From Hemileia vastatrix (lineage: Eukaryota > Basidiomycota > Pucciniomycetes > Pucciniales > Zaghouaniaceae): a stretch of DNA of 64,000 nt. Positions within the stretch are counted from its first letter, which is position 1; each line of letters opens with the position of its first letter. The position numbers and the translations under genes were made by a program. The DNA lies in contig JASXTE010000008.1 in assembly GCA_030280995.1 (NCBI GenBank), positions 9,553,712-9,617,711 of the forward strand, in the 5' to 3' direction. The notes below the pieces were generated by a model, which made no database searches, was not told the origin of the DNA, and was given only the letters and a program-made list of their open reading frames with translations. Below, piece after piece: positions 11,213 to 22,640 of this stretch.

Positions 11213-12000
11213 TCAATGAGGTGGTAACTTATCGGCCTTGCGGATTGAGAAAACATCAAGGAAATCGTGGTAGATTTCCGGTAGAGTTGATTTGATGGCT
11301 TCAACGTTGATTTGGTTGTCCTCTTCATCTTCGAGAGAATCTGTCGAGGGGATACCTGTATTGAGAGAGCAGAATTCGATTACTTCGAGGCAATTTAAAT
11401 CCTCTTCGAGTGAAGTCATCGAGCTAGAAGGGTTAGCCAATTGCTCATTTAAAGAAGGATCAGATGCTTGCAAGTCATCTGGCAGAGACTTGTCCTCTAG
11501 AAGGACTTTGTCAGGCGGGTTGTTTAACTCCCTATTGACCTGCATTGAAGAATCAGAAATATACTTAGAGCATGGGGTGATCAATCCCCTAGTCCAATCA
11601 ATTTCGGGATTCCAATGCATTAAAAAGTCATGGCCAAGAATGGTATCGTCCATCCTTGGGGCGTCCAAGACTGATAATTCCCACTCGAAGGGGGGAAAGT
11701 TTGGAAAGTTGAAAACCCATAAAACTTTCTTACTTACCCAATATTTGGGTTTCTCTGATTTGACCAAATAGATGGGAGTTCGATCAATATCTGTAAATGT
11801 TAGTTGAAGCTTCTCGGCAAAAGATAAACTAACAAAAGAAATTGAAGCTCCAGAGTCTATAAGACAACTGAAGGGGATATCCTCCTTAAAAAGAATGAAT
11901 CTCAAGCGGTTTAAGGCAGCTCCAGTCCTTAAGACATGGAGGTTCTGTGCACTGGGAGAGATAAGATAGTTTGCTTTGCACACAAGTAAACTATCTACTA
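11213..12000 (-). pseudogene. A-right aspartic protease and linker
   Basis: Retropepsin DSGA active site and acidic linker, identical to the left copy. It is reached by -1 frameshifting at 12001-12007 and closes at the TGA 11213-11215. Confidence 0.85.
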
Positions 12001-13185
12001 GTTTTTTGACTTCGAACTAGTACCTTCTCTTTCCTTCAACTTTACACAGTCTTCCAACTTGTGCTTACCCCCACAATACATACATAACCCATTATCTGCT
12101 CGTCTCTTCCTCTCAGCTTCTTTAAGTTCCCCTTTAGGATCCAGTACTTTGATGATATCTCCTGGGGTCGAGCCTCTTGGTCGAGGTTTATCCTTTCCCT
12201 TATTGGGTTTGGATTGAGTCGAGGAGGATTGATTTGGTCGTGGGTGTGAAGAAGGTCCCGATTTAAAATTTAGGCCTTGAGATTTGTTGGCATATCGACG
12301 ATGTTGAAGTCGTCCTTGATAAACGCTGTCAAGTTCAAGGGTTCGATCCATTAAGTCCGTTAAAGTAGTCATCTTCTGACCGTGAAGATTTAATTGATCT
12401 AGAATCCTCGAAGGAAGTCCTTTCTTGAAATGATACTTAAGGGCAGCATCATTCCAACCTACTCGAGTTTTAAGTGCTCTGAAGTTCGAGATATATTCAG
12501 AAGCTTTACCATTATCACTCATGCGAAGAAAATCAAGTTCAATTTCCGCGTTGTCCGTTTCATTAGGGTCCCCAAACAACGTAAAAAGTTGGTCCTCGAA
12601 CGTTTCCCAATTATTGATAAGTAAGTGGGTTTCTGTCGAAGAAAGCATGAGTAGATAAGGTTCAAACCATCTTGCTGCTTTCCCGGCTAGGAATGAAGAA
12701 GCGTAAACAACCTTTGATCGGTCGCTGTTAAAGGTTTGAGGGTCATTATGGAACAGTAGCTTGCAGGTTTGCAAGAAGGGTCGCAATCTGTCGGGGTGAT
12801 CTCCGTCGAATTTGTCAGGAGATTTCATAGAAGGAGTTTTGAACTTAGATCCCTCTGAAGACGTTGGATTTGAAAGGGTTTTCATGAAAAGTCTCATGAA
12901 ATCTTCCAGAGAGTTAGATGGTCCAGGTTCTGAGGATTGGCCAGAAGGGTGATTGGCAGGGGCAGATGGTGCCTCGTGCATTGTATCCTCTCCTTCTTCT
13001 TCATCACTAGAATCCTCAAAATCTTGTGGAATGTCTTCTACAGATTGAACTGAATGTTGCCGTTCCCTAAGGTCGAGTGGTTCCAAAGAGTGAGTGTGAG
13101 AAACAGACCTTGTGGCTGTTGGCCTGCCTCTAGCGCAAGCTCTAGTAGTAGCGCCCATAGGAGGAGTGCGTTGAACAGGTGCCAT
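11998..13185 (-). CDS. A-right Gag
   Basis: A 395-residue Gag with capsid region and C-terminal C-x2-C-x3-H-x4-C knuckle, intact. It has Cys where the left copy has Arg near residue 18, Ser for Tyr near 48, and Leu for Phe near 133. It ends at TAG after the slippery heptamer. It is expressed from the LTR at 13257-14030. Confidence 0.92.
   Translation of the reverse strand: MAPVQRTPPMGATTRACARGRPTATRSVSHTHSLEPLDLRERQHSVQSVEDIPQDFEDSSDEEEGEDTMHEAPSAPANHPSGQSSEPGPSNSLEDFMRLFMKTLSNPTSSEGSKFKTPSMKSPDKFDGDHPDRLRPFLQTCKLLFHNDPQTFNSDRSKVVYASSFLAGKAARWFEPYLLMLSSTETHLLINNWETFEDQLFTLFGDPNETDNAEIELDFLRMSDNGKASEYISNFRALKTRVGWNDAALKYHFKKGLPSRILDQLNLHGQKMTTLTDLMDRTLELDSVYQGRLQHRRYANKSQGLNFKSGPSSHPRPNQSSSTQSKPNKGKDKPRPRGSTPGDIIKVLDPKGELKEAERKRRADNGLCMYCGGKHKLEDCVKLKEREGTSSKSKN
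12001..12007 (-). promoter_or_regulatory. -1 frameshift heptamer, Gag to Pro (A-right)
   Basis: A-AAA-AAC in the gag frame immediately before TAG, identical to the left copy. Confidence 0.75.
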
Positions 13186-13256
13186 TTAAAATTTTAGAAA
13201 CACCTAAAAGGACGTAGTAGTGCAAAGAATGAGAAATATGGAGAATTAAATTATAC

Positions 13257-14030
13257 TGTCACCGGACGACCTATGCACAAGGTCGAGGATGTTCCTGAAG
13301 GCGAGATGAGGGATTTAGAAACTTCTTCAAAGCACAGAGGAATGATTCGAGTAAATGATTCAAAGGTCACTCGAAGTAATAGCTACAGGTTCGAGGTTCG
13401 TTCGAGAAGAATTATAGACTAGTTTCAAAGGTAATAGTAATTCTTAAAATCTCACGAAGGGTTGGAAACTCAATAATCAAAGATTTAGGATTTAGAAATG
13501 AATATTGAGAAAATAAAAGAAAGATACAATAACAATGATTTTAACTTTAAGGATTTACCACTATTAATGTAAATACGATTTTATAATTTAATTCTAAGGA
13601 ATATCGAACCAAATACCCAACTCCTTTTATATCCTTTGTTCCTCCTCGCATTGACCTCCCTTCCATCGCACCATTCCCATTCCATTGACCATTACTAACA
13701 TACACTTAGACCCTCTTCACTAAATATCCGTCCATGCTCAATTTACCCCTTTTTAATTAACTAACAAAACTTTAATGAAAAAACTACTACTGTACTATTT
13801 CGTTGAACCTAGCGCTGTGCGTCGCTTATTGAAAAGGACTAATGTACCCTATTGGGAGATTGACTAATTTAGATTTAGAGTTTAGGCTAGCACAGTTAAA
13901 TAGTAAGTACACAAAGGAAAATCGCAGTTGCTATGGAGAATTGCTTTCTGCACTTCGAGTATAGATTTATGACTCGATATTATTGATTTAATGAGTTGAT
14001 TTCGCCTCGAGTGTCACGTGGCGCGTGACA
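13257..14030 (-). repeat. 5' LTR of A-right
   Basis: A 774-bp LTR with TGTCAC...GTGACA ends and a minus-strand TATAAAAGG at about 13623-13632. No TGG-type tRNA primer site is visible directly inside it. Tf1-like chromoviruses can self-prime, but I could not verify that here. It abuts the truncated LTR of element C at 14031. Confidence 0.9.
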
Positions 14031-14874
14031 ATTTGGTGGCAAATTTTCACATCCCACTCATCACCTAATCTGTCAAGGGGTCTTTTTAGTCTAGAAGATT
14101 TATTCAAGGTTATACAAGGGGTTTTTGGGTTTTAATGGACTCTCAAAAAGTAAAGTACATATTTTTTATTCAAACTGATCGTATTACTCAAATAATAAGA
14201 GGTAGTTTTAAATATTAATATATTTTATAGATTAGATATACGTTGATGTAAGTACTAATGTTATAAAAGTATAGAAATAGTAATTGTGTTGTGTAAAAGT
14301 AATAAGTAAGTAAGTAAGGAATGAAACAAAAAGACAAAAAAGAAAAGGCCTTTTATAGGAAAAATGTGAGAAAATAGAACACAGAATTACCACCCCCTAG
14401 TACAAGAGTATGAGAGGGAAAACTTAAATAAAGAGAGTATGTGAAATAATAAGAGTAAGTCTAAATAGTGCGTAAATAAAAGTATTTATTTTATTTGAAA
14501 TAAAACTATGAACCCTTTAGTCTGTCACATTTTAGTGTAAGAACATTTGATTTGAAATATAGAATCAATAAAATCTAATTAAAGGAATTTGAAAAAAGTA
14601 TTTTTTCTTTTTATAATTTTATATATTTTTTTAATACTAATTTTTATTCCCATCTCATCTGTATTATTGAGCACGGTGTTTGGGAGTAAACATATATGTG
14701 GGACAATTACTTATTTTTATTAATTAATTACTTAGTGTACTTAGTTAATTAATTGTAATTAATACATAAGTATTTAATAAATAATTAATTATTAATAAGG
14801 ATCTAAAAGGTGTGGCTTCACCTCAGTAAGATAATTAATTATTTTACTGGGTAAGTCTAGTAGCCTGGCTGACA
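14031..14874 (-). repeat. 3' LTR of element C, truncated by A
   Basis: Ends ...GGCTGACA at 14874, preceded on the sense strand by a purine tract (AGAGTGAGGGAG, complement of 14875-14886). Positions 14075-14397 match 21738-22066 and, as reverse complement, the C2 LTR (33949-34571 plus 60775-61077). The outer ~80 bp are missing where element A abuts it. Contains a minus-strand CCTATAAAAGGCC. Confidence 0.8.
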
Positions 14875-15052
14875 CTCCCTCACTCTAAAAAAACAATAAA
14901 AAAATGCTATGATTTTTTCTTATTATACTTGTTTAATAGAGTAGGAAGATTTGATATCTACTTCCCTGATATTCAAGAATCACATTCAGATGATTTATTC
15001 TTGAATCTCAATAAGTATTCTGTACCTTTTTCAGCAGTGACTAATCTGTCAT

Positions 15053-17056
15053 TCAGAATTTTTTCAATTTCTGCTGTTTCAGTGATTTCATTTGGGATTT
15101 TCTTTGGTCTCCCCTCCTTTTTGGAAATAAATCACTATTGGATGTGTAAGGTTTCAGATGAGATATTGGAAAAACAGGATGTTTTCTGTCATATGGAGAA
15201 TACAAAATAACCTCAACTGCATTATCTCCAATCATTCTTCTGACAACAAATGGACCAAAAAATGGGTCTTTTAATTTGTTATTGCCTTGTAAATTGAAGT
15301 GAACTGTAGAAATCAACACTTCATCACCCTTTTTAAAGGTGTATTCTTTATGGGATTTATGCCATCTCTTCTTCTCATATTCAAATGATTTTTCAATACA
15401 TTTTTGAGCATGATTTCTGCAAAGTTTTTGCATTTGAAGAAAAGATTTTACACCAGGATGTATATCCAATTTGGGTATTTTGTTATTGAGAATTTGGGCA
15501 GGAGTATTTGGAACATATCCAAGCCAGAGCTCAAAAGGCTTTCTTTGAGTAACAGAATGAACAGTGCTATTATAAGAAAATTCCAAACCAGGAAGTAAAG
15601 TAACCCAATCATGAGTGAATCTTTCATTATCTTTATACTCAAGACCAAAGGCACAATACCTTCTAACCATGTCCTCTAAAGTTTGAATCATTCTTTCAGC
15701 TAAGCCATCAGTCTGTGGGTGATGGGCAGTAGAAAGTTTCAGATCACAACCACAAACATCCATCAGAGACATCCAAAATTCAGAAGTAAATTTAGGGTCT
15801 CTGTCAGAGATTATGGCTTTAGAAAAACCAGCAGAATTAAACATATGAGACCACCATAAGAAAGCTAATTCTTTAGTGGAAACAACCTTGTGGGTAGGGA
15901 TAAATTTACACATTTTTGTGAATCTGTCCACAATAACCCAACAAGAGTTATAACTGTCTTTTCCAGCAATAGGTAGTCCTGTTACAAAATCCATGTTTAT
16001 TATTTGCCATGGTGCATCTGGAGGTTCAATATATTGCATTAATCCAGCTCTCTTACCAGTCAATCTTTTTGATTTTTGGCAAGAATAACAAGATTTAACA
16101 TATAACTTGGTGTCCTCAGACATATCAACCCACCAAGCAGTGTTTTTAATTCTGATCATTGTTTTGTCAAGATCAAAATGTCCAGCTAATATGTCATCAT
16201 GACAAATTTTAAAGTTGATTTCTTTCATAGAAGGAGGAATAACAATGACATTACTCAACTTTCTTCTATAATATAGATATCCTTCATCAATTGAAAATTT
16301 ACCTTTTTCCAAAGCTTTTTGGTACTTTGGTGGAAGGGTTTTAATTAATGCTTGTATTGAAGCATTCTTTGGATCATTTAATATGGTGCATAACTTATTA
16401 AAGTCAGTGTCCTTATCATATGAATCCAAAATAAGCTGCGATAGCTCTTCCTCCATATCAACCACATATATCCCATGAATATGAATAATTTCATCCTCAG
16501 GATCATAAGCAGGATTAGAGTCATCATTTGGTAAAGGTAACCTTGATAACATGTCCAAATTTGAGTGAACAATACCAGCCCTATGAATAATTTTCATTCT
16601 CCCTCTGTACTCTTGAAAAGCTAACTTCCATCTGAACATATGTCTTTTAGGTGTTTTCAAATTTAAGAGGGATTTAACTGCACTGAAGTCAGTGAAAAGT
16701 TCAAATTTCTGGTCATCTAGGTAATAATGAAGCTTTTCTAGAGCCCATAATACAGCTAAACATTCCAATTGAGTAGCACCATATTTCAATTCACTATTTC
16801 TCAAGGTTCTTGAAATATGACAAATTACTACTTCTGATACTTTATCATTCATCACTTGTTTTTGATGGAGGGCAGCACCCAGACCAATAAAACTGGCATC
16901 AGTATATAAAACAAATGGCTGATTAAAGTCAGGTAAAGCAAGAATAGGTGCTGACATCAAAAAGTGTTTCATAGTGTCAAAAGCTCCTTGTCTTTCAGTA
17001 TTCCAGACAAAAGCAACATCTTTGCTAGTTGATTGGGTAAGGGGTAAAGCTATGAC
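15053..17056 (-). pseudogene. C pol: RNase H and integrase
   Basis: From about 16972: RNase H (LYTDASFIGLGAAL, LECLAVLWALEKL), then integrase with an HHCC region (CHDDILAGHFD ... CYSCQKSK) and core Asp (MDFVTGLPI), Asp (IISDRDPKF) and Glu (TDGLAERMIQ). The C-terminal module ends SHLKPYTS, then a basic tail. The frame is continuous with RT upstream except for TAA at 17057-17059. It stays open for 639 codons, which is notable in an otherwise damaged element. Confidence 0.9.
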
Positions 17057-18253
17057 TTAGTAATTTTTAATATACTGTCTATAGTATCCACACATCCCCA
17101 AAAAACTCTGGAGCTCCCTAACTGTATTAGGAGCCTTTACCTGTTGTATGGCTGCTACTTTGTTTTGGTCAACACATATCTGTAAGCCTGAAACAACATG
17201 ACCAAGAACTTTTAAAGAATGAAACACAAATTTACATTTCTTTAAAGCAAGTGTCATATTTATTTCATCCATTTTTTGGAACACTTTACACAGGTGGTTG
17301 AGATGGTACTCAAATGTTTTTGAGAATATAATGATATCATCAATATAAGCCATCAGCCATCCTTCAATTATCTCTTGATGGAATGTGTTATCCATGACTT
17401 TTTGATAAACTGAAGGGGCATTTTTAGGGCCAAATGGCATCCTAATATACTTATAAATACCCATATGAGTAGCAATCATCAGAAAATTCTGAGAATTTTT
17501 CTCAACAGGTACCTGGTGATATCCTTTATTACCATCCAAACAGCTGATATATTTAGCACCCTGTAAGGTAGCATGTATAGAGCTAATTCTAGGCAAAGGA
17601 TAGATATCATCACCAGTATAAGTATTTAGTGCTCTATAATCACCACATAACCTGGCTTTATCTTTCTCATAAGAAATTAGGACAGGTGAGATAACACAAT
17701 ATTTAGGTGTTTCAACTACCTTTTCAATAATATTCATTTTTAAAAGGGTAGAGATATTGTCTTCAATATCTTTTCTCTTTGTGGGAGAAGCAGGATAAGG
17801 CTTCTTCTTTAAACTAGGTGGTATATCAGTTAATAGACAAGACAATGAAAGTTTCATTTCTTCCTTAACTAATCCTAGTTCATGTGACCCATGAGCAAAA
17901 GCCATAGGAAAAGACTTTATCAAATTAATGATGGAATCTTTATCCTCACCAGAAAGTTGTTCTCCAAAAGAAGCATTGTCAATTTCAGACATAAGGGCAT
18001 GCATTTCTTTTGTAGATTTTTCTTTATATTGAACCACAGAATTACATGTGTTCAATTCTGGGTTTAATAATTTTTTGGAGGAAGAAATCTTAAATTTCCT
18101 CTTCCCATTCTTCCCCATTGTGAAACATTGGTTTGAAGGATCCAATTTTATGCCATATTTGGTTAAAATATAATTCCCTACAATAAACCAATTGCTTAAG
18201 TTATCATTTTTCATGACAACAAAATCACAAATAGCTCTTACAAATCCATGGTT
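17057..18253 (-). pseudogene. C pol: reverse transcriptase
   Basis: A linker after protease, then RT with LCGDYRALN, a GYHQV block, MPFGPKNAPS and the YIDD catalytic box (MAYIDDIIIF), ending in the thumb/connection LQSFLGMCGYYRQYIKNY. It is in frame with protease upstream through TAA 18254-18256 and with RNase H downstream through TAA 17057-17059. Two nonsense codons therefore split one polyprotein. Confidence 0.9.
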
Positions 18254-18895
18254 TTATTTAAAAAACACTGTGGCTTTGTACTTACCAATGGGGGACAAAA
18301 CAGAGCCATAACCTCTCCAATTTTCAGAAATGATAGGCATCAGTTTTGATTTATAGACTTGATCCACTGAAGCAAGTTCTCTTTCAGAAACTACACTTCC
18401 TCCAGCTCCAGAATCCAGAACAACTTCAATGCTGGTTCGATTAATCAAGACCGGTGTCTTGAGAGGGGCAATAACAATTGAGTTATCCTCAATGTTCTTT
18501 ATGATCTCAGCATCTTCCACTGTAGATAAAGCATTATTATCAATATCAATAGTATTTAAATAATGAATATCCTCTTCCAGCATCAAGATTTCTTGTTGAG
18601 ATTCATATGAAATATTGCTGGCACAATCACTTGACGTATCATCCAGTGCTACTGTGTCATCAGCGTGCTCCTCTGTTTGTTCTACAAGATTTATCTTCTT
18701 GTCACAAACATGGCCTTTCTGCAAAGGCTTATTGCATTTGAAGCAAGTGTTTCTTGCATACTTTTTTGGTGCAACAGGGGCAGAAGGTTTACCAACCTTT
18801 TCCAGAGGTTTCTGTTGGTGAGTGGAGGGTTTCTCCAAAGGGGTACTAGGAATGAATCTTCTGGCATAATACTTGTTGTTTAGAAGGATCTCATT
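18254..18895 (-). pseudogene. C nucleocapsid and aspartic protease
   Basis: A zinc-knuckle-like C-x2-C-x7-H-x-C (CFKCNKPLQKGHVC) near the start, then an acidic linker and a retropepsin site (VVLDSGAGGSVVS). It is in frame with gag across TGA 18896-18898, where CGA is the plausible ancestor. It ends at TAA 18254-18256. Confidence 0.8.
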
Positions 18896-20927
18896 TCAAG
18901 TATTAATGAAAGAAGAGGGTTCTCTGAAGAACTCAGTCCTAGCCACTATCAAGTCTCTCAGAGACATTGGTAATTTATAAAGGATCCTGTCCTTCCATAA
19001 CTCAAACTTTATATTTGGGTCCATTGCCCTTAAGATTTTTACAAGTTTCATTAAGAACTCAATAGGTTTATCAGTAGAAGAGCTATATCTAGTTTCCTCA
19101 TACTGCCTTTTTTGAGCCATTCTGAACTTGGAGCCACCAAATTGTGCTTTAATTAATTTCTTCCAATCATCCTGTGAGTAGTCATTCCCATCCACAAGAA
19201 CAGATTCATACCACATTAGGGCAACATTGGTAAACAAAGAAATTAACTTGGACACAATTTCCTCATCTGGGAGTTTCTAAGAATTTTTTAAGTTATCAAT
19301 TCTTCAAATAAACTGCTGCCAATCAGAGGAAGAATCACCATCAAATGTTGGGTACTGGTCAAGTTTTGGCCAATTCTTTTGATTTGAAGGAGTCTCCTTA
19401 GTACAAGCTTTTTTCTGAGTAAGGAGCAGCTGTAACTTCTCTAGGTTGTGCAGTAATCTCATTGTTTAATCCCTCTGTTAAAGGTCCTGGTGCATCATTA
19501 ATTTTTAATGGAAACTCAGGGGTATCAACATGTGTTTCTAGAGCCAATCTACTTTTAGATGAACTAGCCACAGGTAACTCTGGAGCATCCTGTATTATTC
19601 GTTCCTTCAAAGAAATCCCAGAATACTTTTGATCAATAAAAAATGTGTTCAATTTCTCCTCAATGGTTGTTAGTCTAGTTTTCAATATTGGAAGACTAGA
19701 TAAACTCTCATTGATTGTTGCAAAAGATAACTGATTCTTATTTTGAAAAGATGAAAAATGGTCATTCAACCTTTTCAGATTCATCTTATCTATCTTCACC
19801 TCCTGGCAACAGGAAGATACAGTATCTTTCAGTTTAGACAAATCATTTTTGATATTTTTCCATTAAGCAACTTTCTTTTTATGGTTTGCTTTGTAATGAG
19901 ACAATTCATCAGAGACTCTCTGTGATTCACTTCTTAATGCTTGATAATCGTGATCAGTTAACAAACTATTATATTTCTGAGTCAATTGCATGTTGTTCAT
20001 TATGTGGTTTTGTTTGGCACTAATATTTCTCAAATATTCATCATTGATGTTAGCTACATCTGGAGTGTTTCTCAGTAAGGAAACAGAGTAACTTTCCAGC
20101 ATCTCATAAAACTCAGGTTCAAGTGTCTCATCAATAATAGCCATATCAGGATTTATCATTGAAGTAGCAATCAGAACTAAAGTATTAGATACATTTGAAA
20201 TTTGAGTAATTTGTCTACTGTTCTCTAGAGGTCTCACAGTCTCATCTCCTTTTCCATAATTACCTGAGGGAACTGAATTAGTTACAAGAAATGGTACTTG
20301 AGAATCAATAGAGGGGCTTACCAAGGTTTGATGGGCAAGATCATATTTTTTTTTCTTCTTCTTTGTCCTTGATAGGGGTGAGGAGGTGTTGGGTTGACTT
20401 GGTTGTGTCTGGATGGACCTGCTTGGGGCATCTGTTGGTTTTGAGCCAGGTAATCCCACTGAGTGTTCAGCCAATCCCACTGCCACTTGGACACTTCCAC
20501 TTTCTCTGGCTGCTGGGGAGCCAAATGCTGAAGATCCCTGTGGGGAGGAGGTTTCCTCTTCTCTTGAAGAAAAGCATCTATTTTTCTTACCTTTTCTTCT
20601 AGAGCATCTACTCTTGACCTCAATTTCAAGTTTTCTGTCCTTAGTTACTTTATATGTGTTGACAGGTTCTTTATTTGTTGAGGCAATGGCATCTTTTTTA
20701 TCTTGAAGCCTTTTGGAAGTCCTTCTGGGGGGTTTATAATAGGTTTCTGTTCCTGAGTTGTTTCCACCAGAACTTCCACTTCCTCCATTTCTACATCCTG
20801 ATTGGGGCAATGATTGATTAATTTGAGATAATTTTATGGTTAAATGGGAACTTACAGAAGTAGCCTCATCATAATAAATCAAATCCAATTCTTCTTCACG
20901 TGCAGCAGAGATACCTTGATCAGTCAT
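18896..20927 (-). pseudogene. C gag, intron-containing and broken
   Basis: Exon 1 is 20856-20927 (24 codons), a 58-nt intron spans 20798-20855, and exon 2 runs from 20797 downward. After splicing, exon 2 reads a coiled-coil and Trp-rich segment (VDALEEKV, SKWQWDWL) that matches C2 closely. In the unspliced frame a long open frame also exists but diverges more from C2. Downstream, near 20300, the conserved frame switches back (SPSIDSQVPF...), by a second intron or frameshift I could not settle. Lesions include TAA in exon 2 (about 20645), TAA 19863-19865, a one-base insertion near 19440 and TAG 19277-19279. The capsid part (ISLFTNVALMWYES) lies at 18896-19255. Confidence 0.7.
20798..20855 (-). 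other. Spliceosomal intron in C gag
   Basis: 58 nt, donor GTAAGT, acceptor CAATCAG, with a TTAAT branch-like motif. The same length and position occur in C2 (62090-62147). Splicing joins codon 24 to the conserved alternate frame. Confidence 0.7.
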
Positions 20928-21023
20928 TTTTAGTTTTTACTGCAATGAGAGAGGGAGAAAATAAGATTAATTAATTTATATTTTTACTTTATATTTAAAA
21001 GAAAAATAATAAAATAAAATTTT

Positions 21024-21382
21024 CAGGATAAAATCAACTAAAATAATAATCAATTTATTAATTCAAAACAATTTAAAACCAGGATTATAATATAATCAAC
21101 TGAAGAAATAAATTAAAAAATTTTTTATTAACAATTTTATGAGAATTATTATCAGGATTTTTAAATCAACTGAATACTTAACTACCAGGACTTAATGTCA
21201 ACTGAAATAATTAAATATTAATTTTTATAAAATTTTATTGTCAGGACAATTTGTCAACTGAAACAAATAAAATTAAATTTATCAGGACAAAAGTCAACTG
21301 AATATTATAATAATTAATTTTTAAAACATAATTTTTATTACTTCTAGGACTAAGAACACAATTTCTCTATTATTGTCAACTA
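21024..21382 (-). repeat. Leader hairpin array of element C (7 copies)
   Basis: Copies on the sense strand at about 21024-21040, 21080-21102, 21153-21171, 21185-21203, 21242-21260, 21283-21300 and 21344-21382. Each reads CAG-TT-GAY-loop-RTC-CTG: two short stems with a constant TT bulge on the 5' side. Stem letters vary with compensation (GAC/GTC, GAT/ATC). They lie between the LTR and the gag ATG. Confidence 0.75.
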
Positions 21383-21539
21383 GGAAAAATAAAAATAATT
21401 CCAATTTACTTGACACCTCCCCCTGTAAAATGTGCAAATTAATGCCACTTACAGAGTGCTGAGTAAAAGGAAATACATAGAGAATGAAGTGTGCAAAATG
21501 ACCCACTAATAGTAATTACAATAATTACCACAAAATACA

Positions 21540-21600
21540 CGACGTTAAGTCAATATATGAACCTAAATTTTGGAGTGCAGTTCAATTCCCGTTTGCAGCA
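21540..21600 (+). other. tRNA-like segment beside the C 5' LTR (primer site candidate)
   Basis: Resembles the 3' two-thirds of a tRNA (D-loop-like AGTCAATATA, T-arm-like AGTTCAATTCCC, then GTTTGCAGCA). The same segment occurs reverse-complemented next to the C2 LTR at 61086-61146. The acceptor 5' strand does not pair, so it is not a tRNA gene. It may be an extended primer-binding region or a tRNA-derived relic. Confidence 0.35.
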
Positions 21601-21608
21601 AAAAAATT

Positions 21609-22066
21609 TTTCACGTGATTTATGACGTTCGTCGTTTCGTCGTTCACTCTTCCTTACAGATACCTTGATGGCGATGGTCCCACGGCCTCCGGTCCTCAAG
21701 ATATCAATGCGCCGTCAACGATTTGGAAAGGCTCCCAATTTTCAAGGGGTCTTTTTGGTCTAGAAGATTTATTCAAGGTTATACGAGGGTTTTTTTGGTT
21801 TTAATGGACTCTCAAAAAGTAAAGTACATATTTTTTAATCAAACTGATTGTATTACTCAAATAATAAGAGGTAGTGTTAAATATTAATATATCTTATAAA
21901 TTAGATATACGTTGATGTAAGTACTAATGTTCTAGAATTATAGAAATAGTAATTGTGTTGTGTAAAAGTAATAAGTAAGTAAGTAAGGAATGAAACAAAA
22001 AGACAAAAAAGAAAAGGCCTTTTATAGGCAAAAGGTGAGAAAATAGAACATGGAATTACCACCCCC
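21609..22066 (-). repeat. 5' LTR of element C (partial)
   Basis: Matches the sense 3' part of the family LTR (compare 60775-61077 and 14075-14397). Similarity stops abruptly at 22066, and the expected GGCTGACA end is not found to the right, so the LTR start was lost by deletion or rearrangement. Confidence 0.7.
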
Positions 22067-22640
22067 TCACCATGGGAAATATAGGGGTGAATTGCTAGCA
22101 TTACCCTCTCTTGAAATTTAGAGTGTCCCTTAATTATGCAGGGTTTATGAATAATTTATAAACATAAGTAAATTAGATTTAGATTTACATTTATTCTCAG
22201 ATTGATTATAGACAGAATATCAACTGATTCCAAATTATGCACAAGTTGATCCTCCAATACTTGATTTTGGTCCTCTGTTGAGCACAAATTGAGCACAAAT
22301 TGATCTAACCTAAGCTTATGCATATATAATAATTCAGGATACCTGCTCTATTAAATTTGATAATAAAATAAAATATTGATGAATTTATATAAAAAAAATT
22401 ATTATGTAAGATATTAAATTATAAATTTAGGCATCATAGGAGGGCACTTAATAGAACTTAATTATACTATTTTACACCTTAATACTGTATCACGCAGTTT
22501 GAAACATTTAAAACAAAATGTGTCATGATGGGCAATGAAATTGCTTGGACAGACACTTTCAAAATTAATACTGACCATAATACACAAGTATGAAACCTTG
22601 GCATCTATACAATAAAAGATTTTTCTTCTGATAAATGGAT
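22067..22640. other. Unexplained AT-rich sequence
   Basis: No open frame, repeat partner or terminal structure recognised. It joins the truncated C LTR to the satellite array. Confidence 0.6.

Larger units (their letters stand above)
1..14030 (-). mobile_element. Tandem array of family A, Ty3/Gypsy chromovirus
   Basis: Two copies of the same minus-strand element share one LTR. The right copy is complete (LTR 13257-14030, internal 5162-13256, LTR 4388-5161). The left copy continues from 4387 to the window start and lacks its integrase side here. Positions 1-5161 match 8870-14030 at a constant offset of 8869 with only a few substitutions. Coding order on the minus strand is gag, protease, RT, RNase H, integrase and chromodomain, followed by a plus-strand accessory gene just inside the 3' LTR. 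The chromodomain places it with chromoviruses of the Tf1/Tf2 type. Confidence 0.9.
14031..22066 (-). mobile_element. Element C, Ty3/Gypsy retrotransposon (degenerate)
   Basis: Minus-strand element: 5' LTR fragment 21609-22066, leader with hairpin array, gag 18896-20927, nucleocapsid and protease 18254-18838, RT-RNase H-integrase 15053-18213, 3' LTR 14031-14874. There is no chromodomain. Stops and at least one frameshift occur across gag and pol. It is homologous to C2 (61086-64000, plus strand) throughout the shared part. Confidence 0.85.

Noticed and set aside
20318..20629. Alternate-frame open frame in C gag as an overlapping separate gene
   Set aside because: The shared intron upstream makes this frame the regular continuation of gag, so no overprinted gene is needed.
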